A stretch of DNA of 64,000 nucleotides from Eucalyptus grandis (taxonomy: Eukaryota > Streptophyta > Magnoliopsida > Myrtales > Myrtaceae): positions 4,426,199-4,490,198 of the forward strand of contig NC_052621.1 of assembly GCF_016545825.1 (NCBI RefSeq), given 5' to 3'. Below, piece after piece: positions 1 to 10,210 of this stretch. The notes under the pieces were generated by a model that was not told the origin of the DNA, ran no database searches, and saw nothing but the letters and a program-made list of their open reading frames with translations. The translations under genes and the position numbers were made by a program. The stretch's first letter is position 1. Every line of letters begins with the position of its first letter.

Positions 1-145
1 GAATCGCACAACCCATCTTGGTTCTCCTGCTGCAGATGGGTGTGCGAGGGACATAGACGTTCCTTGCATCACCCTCATTAAAGCATTTTCTCAGTTTTCG
101 CAGTACATTTAACTAAACTGGAAGCCTAATAATGTCAGGCTTTCT

Positions 146-153
146 TATATAAA
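146..153 (+). promoter_or_regulatory. TATA box of HPt copy 1
   Basis: TATATAAA lies about 110 bp upstream of the start codon in a stretch conserved before all four HPt copies (CTTATATAAACCC). Conservation across the diverged A and B copies supports it as the core promoter. Confidence 0.6.
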
Positions 154-262
154 CCCCGTCTTCAATCTTAGCCAATCCACCATTTTGCTTCTAATTTCCT
201 TTTCCTGCTCTATCTCCCTCTATTTCCCTTTGCGTTGCGGGAGGAAAAGAAAATAGGAGGAA

Positions 263-3200
263 ATGGCTCAACGGGAGGCGGCTTCAGGACTACATTGACA
301 CCTTGAAGCACGAGGTGATCGCTTCCCTATAGCTTCCATCTCCATGGCATCTCTTTTCGCTAGATCATCAGTCATCTGCACGTTTTAGATTTTGACATCT
401 CGCCTGGCAAAAGAAGTGATCGACCTTTTCGTTTCCTGAATGACGAGCGAGCAACCCTCTTTTAAGCTGATGAGCATGAGCTTTAGATCGTCTTATCTCG
501 ATCTATGTATACATGCATGATTATGCAGTCCATCTTGACTGCTTCTTTTGTAGGAAAATGCAGATTATTTCTCGTATACGTATACCAAGAGGACAGTAGC
601 ACTAGGTTTTGTCCACCCGACCATCCGTAAAATTATTTTATATAATATCTTATTGTGCATTTTGCCATCGCGAAATGATTTTTTTCTTTTTTGGAGGGTT
701 ATTGTATATAAAGGGAAGATGAACATGGTTTTATTTTTTATTTTTTAATTCCTTTTCATGGTTGGAGAATTAGCTTGGCGTTAACCACATTGCAGAAGAT
801 CTTACCAAGTGCCTGTGACTTTGATAGTTATTTCTCCTCTTTGAGAGTTGACATTTCGCATCTCCATTTTTACCATCTGTCTAGGGTATCATGGATGGAG
901 AGTATGAGGAGACCAGGAGAGCACAAAACTCAAATTTTCCAAATCTCATGATGAATGTCATCGACAATTTCCTGAGTGACGGTGACAACAGCATGAGAGA
1001 TTTAGCCGACCTTCTGTAAGCTTCAATTTTCTTGACTTTGACGGGTTGCTCTAAGTTTTCATTCTTTTCTGGCTTCTCGGTCGCTAATAATCAGTGGGTG
1101 ATTTTGATGATTGTTTTCAGGAGTGCAAGGAGCGTGGATTATACTAAAGTCACTACTGCTGCTCATCTGATCAAAGGAGGTGGCAACAGGTAGATAAACA
1201 ATTTACTTTAATTTCCAAAAAGGGTAACCATTCGATTTTATTGGTATGTTACGCGTGAAATTTTCTTAAAATTAATTTCTTGACATGAAATACTCAACAT
1301 CTTCAAGAGTAGAACATTTCCAGCACTTGTGTTTGAAAGTTTCCCCTTTTAGTCATATTCTTAGCATGCTGCATTAGGAAAGATCAATCCTATTTGAATT
1401 ATGCGCTTGCAAGAAGGCTGATCAGTGGCCTGAGTCCGTGTTTGTTGGAAAAACCAGATAACGGTAGATTTCCGTATCCAATATTTAGGTTTTGTTTGGC
1501 CAAGGCGTGTGGACACTGTCTAGTACATTCCAATGGGACTAGCGCGTGAAGAAATTTGAGCATGAGAGTTTTGAACCTTGTGATTTGATCTGCCTTATTG
1601 TTCGGAAACATTAGCCAATGAGATAACTCCCAACTAAGTGGTGTATGCAGTGCATTACTGTCAAGTCTGTAAAATGTGCATACGATAACACATAAATAGG
1701 CCGTGAATTTTGTCCACTTTTGAATTATATCATTGGCCTAGTTCCATATTAATTAAAGCCACATTCTGATGCTTTTGGAGAGCTACTTCTGTGCCATGGC
1801 CAAATTATCTAAATACGGACATATAACGTATTCGTGTGCTCGTTGCTTGTGTTGTAGCCTTGGTGGTTGCCGGGTTGTTGCAGCAGCTCGTGCTCTTATA
1901 AATGCCAGCCTGAATCAGGACAAGCAAAGGTAGAAATTGGCATTTTCTTTGCATCCATGATTTCAGAACCCTTATAACAGTATGTGCACAATTATATATA
2001 AGGATATGTTTTGTTCAACAATTCATAGGCATCTTCTCAAATGTATAGACCAACTTTTAAAGATCTGTTGTTAGTTTTCTTGTATCTGCATAACCATACA
2101 TGTAGACTAACCTACTAAAGCTATAAGTTTATTGCTTGCATTCCTTATTTTACGGTTGTTCATTTTAATGCCTAGTGATCAACATCATTAGTCATTCAAA
2201 GCATTCTCTTTTGATAGCATGAACTGTCATTGCTGTCTCCTTGATTGATGAAAGGGTATTTAGATTCGAATCGTACACAGACTTCTCCAAGAACATAGAG
2301 CAATAGTTTAGTCAATGCCTCGCGTGAAGTGTAGTTGAACCAACCTGCTTGAAAAGTTTAAAAGCTTTTGCTAAGATTCTAAAAAAGCACACCAGTTTTT
2401 ACCTAGCACTACTATGCACTAACAGTCGTGTTATTAGCGCCTGGTTTTCTTGGAAGTTCCAGAAGGTGTTAGGTGATTTTACTAGATTGCTCGCTTGATC
2501 TTGGTTTAGCGCTTGTCTGTTGAGTGACTGGCTCTAGGTCTCTCAGGCTTGGATCTGGCTGTGGTGTTAACTTTTAACTTCTGACTTTAGCCATAACTTT
2601 GATCAAAGATACATTATGCAAAAATTTATCTATGATGCTTGTGTCTTGAATAATTTGCTGTTGTATTCATTTACATCGAGATAGCAATTTCTCTTAGAAA
2701 TACAATATTGGTGATCTGCATCTAATGAAGATTTTGAAATGCAATTTACTGACGTGAAATCTTGCTTTGAACATGAGAAGCTTATTTACCTGTGCATCTA
2801 ATTTAACCTAACAATGCTTATGGTTCTTGCTGAGTTGCTGACTATGTGAACATATGGTCTGTTTGACACTCGTGTCTCTGTGGTTTCTCTTCTAGTTGCG
2901 AGACATCGTATGAATGGGTGGTCAATGAGTACTACCACTTTGCGACAAACTCAGAACCCTATATCAGGTACTGCCTCTATCAAATGAAATCTGCTTATGC
3001 TTCTCTTGAAAGACCCGAAGTATTTGCAATTCTTCATGGTTTAGCCAAGAAGTCTTTATACTTCATGAATTAGGATATTGAAGGCTTTGAAATTATCAAA
3101 GGAATGAATGTTAAGCCGAACAAGGCCATGGATTAATCTGGAGAAGTACTTAGAAAATGTTAGTCGGGACTCAAAACATCCTGATAAACAAGAGACCACT

Positions 3201-3712
3201 GAGCAATTCCCAAAGACGAACAAGAAAGAGAATATTGTTATCGGATATGAGATGAGCTTCACATCTTAGGGAAGCAAATATGAGGTTGTCATACAGTCTT
3301 TTTACTTTTTGCAAATAGCGTTACTTGCGAATAAAGTGTGGAACTCACAATGGAGATGCTTGTCTATGGTTAGGCTCTAATCAGAGTCTCATGCTGCCAC
3401 GCGTTATCATGTTGCAGCAGTGTTCCATTAGTAGTGCCCTTATTTTGGTTGAACTAATTGAGGAGGCATCTTCTCTCCGTGGAAATGGACGTACAAACTG
3501 ATCGAGCTCATCAAAGTATTATGCCATTTAGAATGAACAAATTCTAAGTTTCAGCTATTCATCTTTATCCTATGCACATCATCCACAGATTTCATTTTGA
3601 TGCTAAATATGATTCATTTGCTGCTCTGGTTACATTACTGATCTGACTGTCAATTCATTTCCTGCAGATGGAGAGGGCAATCACCCACAGCGAGTCCAGA
3701 AGGAGAGGATAA
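263..3712 (+). pseudogene. HPt copy 1 (type A), two frameshifts
   Basis: Two-component histidine phosphotransfer (HPt/AHP-type) gene, which in plants relays phosphate from cytokinin-type histidine kinases to response regulators. Six exons lie at 263-314, 885-1015, 1121-1189, 1858-1929, 2896-2967 and 3668-3712, matching the intact copy at 17346-20808. The core motif HLIKG, with phospho-accepting His at 1164-1166, is preserved. Exon 1 has one extra base (CGGGAGG versus CGCAGG), which leads to a stop after about 11 codons. Exon 5 lacks one base (CTTTGCGAC versus CTTTCGCGAC). Both shifts break the frame, so I call it a pseudogene. Assembly error in an otherwise near-identical duplicate is the main alternative. 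Confidence 0.8.
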
Positions 3713-4550
3713 AAGCTGTTGGTGTTTCGCTTAGTTGAGTATACAGATGAGAAGATTTCATCTGTCCATGGGAAAGTTGTTTATGAAGTTCCTCCTATGT
3801 ATAAATTAGAAGAGACCAAGTGCTTTCTTTTGGCTTTTGGACCATTCACCTAAGTATTTTGAATGTTTTTTAAGTGCATGAATAGTAGTTGAACCTGGGA
3901 TGATAACTTTTGAAATTTCCTTGCTAAAAGCATATCTGTGCCAGTTTCATCAATTTCTATGCTTGTTGAGGTTCTTGATTTAGTAATCGCTTGATGAATT
4001 GATTCCCAGTACTGGATGATCAACCATGTATTGAATCTAATGAGAAAATCCTGCTTGAGTGCCTACCATTGCGCATGTTCACAAAGAAAACGAGTGTTTT
4101 GTGTCCGTACACTTATGCCTCCTTAACCTTTGTAGGGCCAAATAGGGTATAGCTACCCCTAAGGTGGTGCTTACCAATGAATGCTAGTTGCAAAATTACT
4201 ATGCTAGCATTAGCATGGCTTATGTATGAATGCTCTTATTTTATTGGCAAACCATTGTTGGGCTTTTTGTTGCAAAAGAAGAAGATTCTGCTGATTGGAA
4301 AGTGCTAAATGGCATTTGAGTTCCTGCATGAACATGACAACTGGGTCGTTGAAGTATAGCATTCAAGTTCCTGCATGAACATGACGATAAAGTGATTTCG
4401 TAAGTTGACTACCATTTGATTATCCTATGATGTTGTCCTTTTCCTTTGCATTTTTTGGGCGTCAGAGATTATTTTACCACATAAGGGTCAGGCTCATCTT
4501 TTGCATGAATAAGCTGCATAACATCTTCTGCTCTTTTCTATTGCTTGCAG

Positions 4551-5830
4551 GGTGAATTTTACATTAAAGAGTGATACTAATCTATTGCAAATTGTGAAAT
4601 GTAAAACAAGCGTTTCAGCTATTGAGGTATTAAATTTGTTCTTTGTGAAGCATTCTATGTCCTTTTAAGTGCTTAGCCTTATATTTACAATCTAAAGTTG
4701 TTCCCTGGTAATGCCTGTTCAGGTGAGCCCAGATGGGAAGCAATTTTCTGTTACATCACCAGATGGTAGGATCGGAGTTTTTTGGTTTAAGTCTGGCAAA
4801 CTGAGACGTGTTTATGATGAGTCTCTTGAGGTAACTTCTCCTTTCTGAATGCACTTGCAATGTAGTCTACTTTTCATTTGAGATGTGATATTGTTTTCAT
4901 TTGTCAATCAGGTTGCCCAGGATCTCCGGAGAAGTAATGTCACTCTATATCAGCTGGAAGCTATTGATTTTGGGAGAAGGATGGCTGTTGAGAAAGAAAT
5001 TGAGAAAACAGAAAACGCACCACAACCAAATGCAGTCTTTGATGAAAGTTCAAACTTTCTTTTCTATGCAACACTACTTGGTATACAAGTGAGAAGCTAC
5101 TAACTTGTCTTCTTCATTTTCTTTATCGGAAAGCAACTCTATCTGTGGCCATGGTTGTTTTGACCGGTCTATTTAGTTTTCCTTCCTTTGTTCTTAATCG
5201 TAGGTGGTTAATTTACACACCGATAAAGTTGCCAGAATACTTGGAAAAGTTGAGAACAATGACGGATTCTTGAGAATTGCCCTGTATCAAGGGGACAGAA
5301 GCAGCCAAAAAGTGAGAAAAATCCCTGCTGCTGCCGCAAATGCAAATGAGAACAAGGAGCCACTAATGGATCCTACACTTTTATGCTGTGCATTCAAGAA
5401 ACATAGAATCTATTTATTCAGGTATCATTTTATTGCAGTAGTTAGTCATTTTTGGGCAAATGCATTTGGAGCTTGATTCCCAACCTTTAGCATGTCTTTA
5501 TTATCTAATGTCCTGGTATGTCTTAGATGATCAAGTTCTGCGGCATTACCTAACAGTGTTTTCGAACTCATTTTAGCATCATCAGATATACTGCTATAAC
5601 CCTATGGCACAACATGTTACTTTATTTGTGAGAAGTTTGCTTCTAGACTAGTTTTTTGTTTGGATAAGTTGTTAGTTCCCTTTTCATTTGATGATAGTTG
5701 GAGAGAACCTGAGGAACCTGAAGATGCAACAAAGGGGAGGGATATGTCCAATGAGAAGCCTCCTCCCGATGAGCTTCTGGCTGTATCTGATACAGGAAAA
5801 TCGGTTACTACTTCACTTCCCAACAATGTG
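4551..5830 (+). pseudogene. CYP71: CYP71-like WD40 fragment (block A1)
   Basis: Five consecutive exons (4551-4626, 4723-4830, 4912-5088, 5204-5421, 5698-5830) join in frame. They encode the last part of the WD40 region and the linker of a CYP71-type peptidyl-prolyl isomerase with WD repeats, a nuclear chromatin-associated protein in plants. Recognisable stretches are KCKTSVSAIEVSPDGKQFS, DFGRRMAVEKEIEKTE, NAVFDESSNFLFYATLLG, VRKIPAAAANANENKEP and CCAFKKHRIYLF. Unlike the copy in block A2 it has no frameshift. It lacks both ends: no exons for the roughly 250-residue N-terminal WD40 part are visible after the HPt gene, and the cyclophilin exons are deleted beyond the satellite array. It therefore looks like a non-functional remnant. 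Confidence 0.85.
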
Positions 5831-6269
5831 GTGAGTTTCTTCCTCCTTACATTGTGCTTGACATTGTAGAGTAGATTGTTCCTGTAAAGATTAACTAGAT
5901 AAAGGACATTATCGTGGGTAATTCTAAATAGCAGATTTTTTCTCTCCTTTTTCCTCCAGTTCTCTTCCTACTTTTTATTTGTCAACTCAGAGGGAAGCAC
6001 GTGGAGAAGCAAAAGAGTGATAAAGCTTTTGTATCTCCAGACTATACGTATAGGAATTTGCTCCCCAATTGAGGGTGCTGCTTTTGGGAATGGATCGACT
6101 GTGAACCACAGAGTGCTTTAGGAATTCTTCTCATGTGGCTATGTGGAAATGAATGTGATGTTGGAAATGGGAGAATGTCATGAAGGGAAAAGAAATGAAA
6201 GGAGAAAAGCGGGGGTGGGCGGTGTAAGCGTGGAGTGTTCAACCTTTTTCTTACTAGAATTTTTGGGGA

Positions 6270-8166
6270 AAGTGGTGAAGTACAAAGAACAGTTGATTGC
6301 ATGGAAGAGAAGCCTGCAATGTCAATAAAACAGAGATAAATGACTCGTTTTTGTGAGAGCAAGTGTGTAAAAATGTTAGTCTGGAGCACATTAAATTGGG
6401 GGTCTAAAGTGGTGAAATGATCTTGAAATTTGATTTGTGGCCTTGTCGAAGTGAGACAACGGTGAGTTGTAAAATCTATTATGAATTTTGAAATAGTTCA
6501 TCACACCATGTATAAATTAAATAAATTTTCAAAGTTTTGTTGCAATAGTGAGCTGTAAAATCTATTATGAAATTTGAAATAGTTCATCACACCATGTATA
6601 AATTAAAAGTATGAAGAACAGTTGATTGCATGGAAGAGAAGCCTGCAATGTCAATAAAACAGAGATAAATGACTCGTTTTTTTGTGAGAGTGAGTCTGTC
6701 AAAATGTTAGTGTGGAGCACATTAAACTTGGGGTCTAAAGTGGTGAAATGATCTTGAAATTTGATTTGTGGCCCTGTCGAAGTGAGACAACAGTGAGCTG
6801 TAAAATCTATTATAAATTTTGAAATAGTTCATCACACCATGTATAAATTAAATAAAGTTTTTCAAAGTTTTGTTACAACAGTGAGCTGTAAAATCTATTA
6901 TGAAATTTGAAATAGTTCATCACACCATGTATAAATTAAAAGTACGAAGAACATTTGATTGCATGGAAGAGAAGCCTGCAATGTCAATAAAACAGAGATA
7001 AAGGACTCGTTTTTTTGTGAGAGTGAGTCCATAAAAATGTTAGTCTGGAGCACATTAAACTGGGGGTCTAAAGTGGTGAAATGATCTTGAAATTTGATTT
7101 GTGGCCCTGTCGAAGTGAGACAACAGTGAGCTGTTGAATCTATTCTGAATTTTGAAATAGTTCATCACACCATGTATAAATTAAATAAATTTTTCAAAGT
7201 TTTGTTGCAACAGTGAGCTGTAAAATCTATTATGAAATTTGAAATAGTTCATCACACCATGTATAAATTAAAAGTATGAAGAACATTTGATTGCATGGAA
7301 GAGAAGCCTGCAATGTCAATAAAACAGAGATAAATGACTCGTTTTTTTGTGAGAGTGAGTCCATAAAAATGTTAGTCTGGAGCACATTAAACTGGGGGTC
7401 TAAAGTGGTGAAATGATCTTGAAATTTGATTTGTGGCCCTGTCGAAGTGAGACAACAGTGAGCTGTAAAATCTATTCTGAATTTTGAAATATTCATCACA
7501 CAATGTATAAATTAAATAAAGTTTTTCAAAGTTTTGTTACAACAGTGAGCTGTAAAATCTATTGTGAAATTTGAAATAGTTCATCACACCATGTATAAAT
7601 TAAAAATACAAGGAACAGTTGATTGCATGGAAGAGAAGCCTGCAATGTCAATAAAACAGAGATAAATGACTCGTTTTTTTGTGAGAGTGAGTCTGTAAAA
7701 ATGTTAGTGTGGAGCACATTAAACTGGAGGTCTAAAGTGGTGAAATGATCTTGAAATTTGATTTGTGGTCTTGTTGAAGTGAGACAACAGTGAGCTGTTG
7801 AATCTATTCTGAATTTTGAAATAGTTCATCACACCAAGTATAAAGTAAATAATTTTTTCAAAGTTTTGTTGTAACAGTGAGCTGTAAAATCTATTATGAA
7901 ATTTGAAATAGGTCATCACATAATGTATAAATTAAAAGTATGAAGAACAGTTGATTGCATGGAAGAGAAGCCTGCAATGTCAATAAAACGAGAGATAAAT
8001 GACTCGTTTTTGTGAGAGTGAGTCCATAAAAATGTTAGTCGGGAGCACATTAAAGCTGGGGGTGTAAAGTGGTGAAATGATCTTGAAATTTGATTTGTGG
8101 CCGTGCCGAAGTGAGACAACAATGAGCTGTAAAATCTATTATGAATTTTGAAATAGTTCATCACAC
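6270..8166 (+). repeat. Satellite array, about 331 bp unit, 5-6 copies
   Basis: The landmark GTTGATTGCATGG (or TTTGATTGCATGG) recurs at about 6292, 6621, 6954, 7285, 7618 and 7950, giving periods of 329-333 bp. Each unit holds two related sub-repeats of about 85-95 bp that end in CATCACACCATGTATAAATTA. The array occupies what was the intron before the cyclophilin exons of CYP71. Several small open frames here are by-products of the repeat and are not genes. Confidence 0.9.
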
Positions 8167-8308
8167 CAATGTAAATTATGGCTTTCTCTTTGGACAATTG
8201 ACCACATCATTAACTCAGATGTATTAATCAACTACTCAAAGAGTCTTGATTTGACATATTAAGATAATGCTTGCCAAATCCCAAGTCAACACTCGATAAC
8301 CAATCTAA

Positions 8309-9151
8309 GGGCTTGTTTGGCAACGTGCCAAAACGGTGCGGATTCTGATTTTTGTTCCCAGAATTAGTTTGGGACGAGAATCGCGTTTGGTAAAATTTTT
8401 GTTCCGTGAACGATTTTGGACAAGATTTGAGAATAAAAAAATTTGATTCTACGTCCGAGAATCATAAAAAGAATCAAAACGTAAAACCCTTGTTCTTCTC
8501 TTTCATCATCTCGGTTGCCATCCGCCACCGCCCGCCGCCGTCCGCCACCGCCCCCTTGCCGCTCGCCGCCGCCCGCCGGTCGCCGGTCGCCCGGTCCGAG
8601 TCGCCGGAGGCTCGCGAGACCGGGCGAGTCGCGAACTCGCCAGCAGCTGGGCGAGGCTCGGCCTCGCCAGATCGGGTGAGGTCGAAACTCGCCGATGGCT
8701 GGGTGAGCCTCGCCCGGTTGCGGTGAGGCTCACCAGCCACCAGGCGAGGCTCGGCCTCGCCGGGCGAGGTCGAGCCTCGGTGCCGGGTGAGCCTCGCTTA
8801 GGTGAGCCGGCCCTCATCGCCGGCCGGTCGTCCGGTCCGTCGACCGGCCAAATGAAGAAGAAGAAGAAGAATAGAAAAAAAGGGAAAAAAAGAAAAAAAA
8901 AAGAAAAAAAAGGAAAAAAGAAAAGAAAAAAAGTAAAAAAGTAAATAAATTATTTAAAATTTATTTAAAAATGAAAAGAATTTAATTTGGAACAGAATCA
9001 ATTAATATGGTACCAAACGCAATTCTATTCAGAATAAAAAATTTTAAACGGTTACCAAACGCACTTTTTACTCGGGAATCAATTCAGGAAGAATAAAAAT
9101 AATCATTTTTAGTCGAATCGCTCAGGAACATAATCGTTACCAAATGCGCCC
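8309..9151 (+). mobile_element. Non-autonomous PIF/Harbinger-like element, 843 bp
   Basis: The termini are inverted repeats: GGGCTTGTTTGGCAACG at the left and the reverse complement of GGGCGCATTTGGTAACG at the right. They are flanked by a direct TAA at 8306-8308 and 9152-9154. The paralogous site near 29261 has a single TAA and no insert, which proves the boundaries. A 3 bp TWA target and GGGC-starting termini are typical of PIF/Harbinger. No transposase is encoded. The core (8510-8850) is very GC-rich with repeated GGCGAGG/CCTCGCC motifs, and its open frames are low complexity. Confidence 0.88.
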
Positions 9152-9154
9152 TAA

Positions 9155-10105
9155 CAAAACAATTAAATCATCAAAGCTCACAAAACCGAAGCGAACTTTG
9201 GGGACGAGGATAATTGAACTTGATTTCTTGATCCATTTGTAAAAGGGGAATGGTTTCTTATTTCTTTATTGGAAAATCGTCTTTGCTTTTTATCATTTGC
9301 ATTTTCAACGTTGTTTTCATCAACAAGCGAGAATGAATCTCATGATAAAAACTTGCTTGAGATGTTTTTTTTTAAACAAATGATTTGACGTGTTTGAATA
9401 GATTGTTATTTTATGTTCTATATTTTGTACTTTTGTTCAATTTAAATTTTTTATAGATGCAGTTCGATTTTATTCAATCTTTAACAACCAAAATTCTCAC
9501 GATATTTATACGTAGATTTACACATATTTTCTTCATGTTGAATGATAATTTAAATCTTAAAGAGAAAGTCAAGAAAAATATTTTATATCTTAGACTAAAT
9601 TCTCGAATAAGTGAAGGCAGCGCTACTGCTTTCCAGCCAATAGTAACTTGGCGCGGTGCAAACCGGCCCCACATGCTCTAGAAACGTGATGGGGCCCACT
9701 CAGCTTGGCTTTGTGCTATTTCCTTTTTTTTTTTTAAGACAAAAAGCGAAGAAAGACTGGATTGAATTTCTCGTGCATTCCGTAGAATCCTGTCTGAATG
9801 TTAAAATTATAATTAATCAGCACATAAACAATTGATCAACTTAAGCGTACTCAATTCAAATTAATATAATTTTCATAGTCGAATACTAAAAAAAGTTACA
9901 ATTTTTTTAATTGATTACTTAACTCAATGTTCTCGAGACACTTGTTAACAAAATCCTTTAAATATTAAAGTAATCCATGAATTTAATGTTAAATTAGTTC
10001 CTCGATATGAAAACGATTTTCAACACGGTTTTTGGAGCACATTTGACTCGCCTTGCTCCTTCGCTCCGGAGCCAAAACCGGAAGCCTAGTAATGTCCAGC
10101 TTCCT
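9155..10105 (+). other. Upstream region of HPt copy 2
   Basis: AT-rich non-coding DNA without convincing exons, conserved with 29264-30452 in block B2 except for the SINE there. It includes a GC-richer stretch with a CCAAT sequence at about 9637-9641 and the core promoter at its right end. I see no gene. Confidence 0.5.
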
Positions 10106-10113
10106 TATATAAA
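10106..10113 (+). promoter_or_regulatory. TATA box of HPt copy 2
   Basis: TATATAAA lies 98 bp before the ATG, in the same conserved context as in the other HPt copies. Confidence 0.65.
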
Positions 10114-10210
10114 CCCCGCCCCAACCCTTTTTAACTTCCTAACTTTCTTTGCTTGCTCCATCTCCTTCTACATCGCTCTGTGTTGCGTGAGGAAAGAAAG
10201 GAGGAGGAAA

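Larger units (their letters stand above)
1..8166 (+). repeat. Duplication block A1 (HPt type A plus truncated CYP71)
   Basis: This segment is near-identical, introns included, to about 16990-24390 (block A2). It carries an HPt pseudogene, five exons of a CYP71-like gene and a satellite array. The window opens inside its upstream region, equivalent to about position 16990. Its right end is abrupt: within the last satellite unit the sequence switches to the upstream DNA of the next HPt gene, whose equivalent lies at about 29175. Everything between those points in the sister block (cyclophilin exons and 3' flank) is missing here. Confidence 0.85.

Noticed and set aside
3713..4550. Search for the missing N-terminal WD40 exons of CYP71 between HPt copy 1 and the fragment
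   Set aside because: No stretch resembles the expected WD40 exons, and the same is true at 20809-21645, so the truncation predates the duplication.
6270..8166. Regular repeats that might suggest a CRISPR-like array
   Set aside because: Units of about 331 bp repeat along their whole length without unique spacers, in a plant intron, so this is a satellite.
8406..8944. Overlapping open frames in the GC-rich part of the 8.3-9.15 kb element
   Set aside because: Low-complexity Arg/Pro/Gly and Lys runs inside a transposon core, with no domain.
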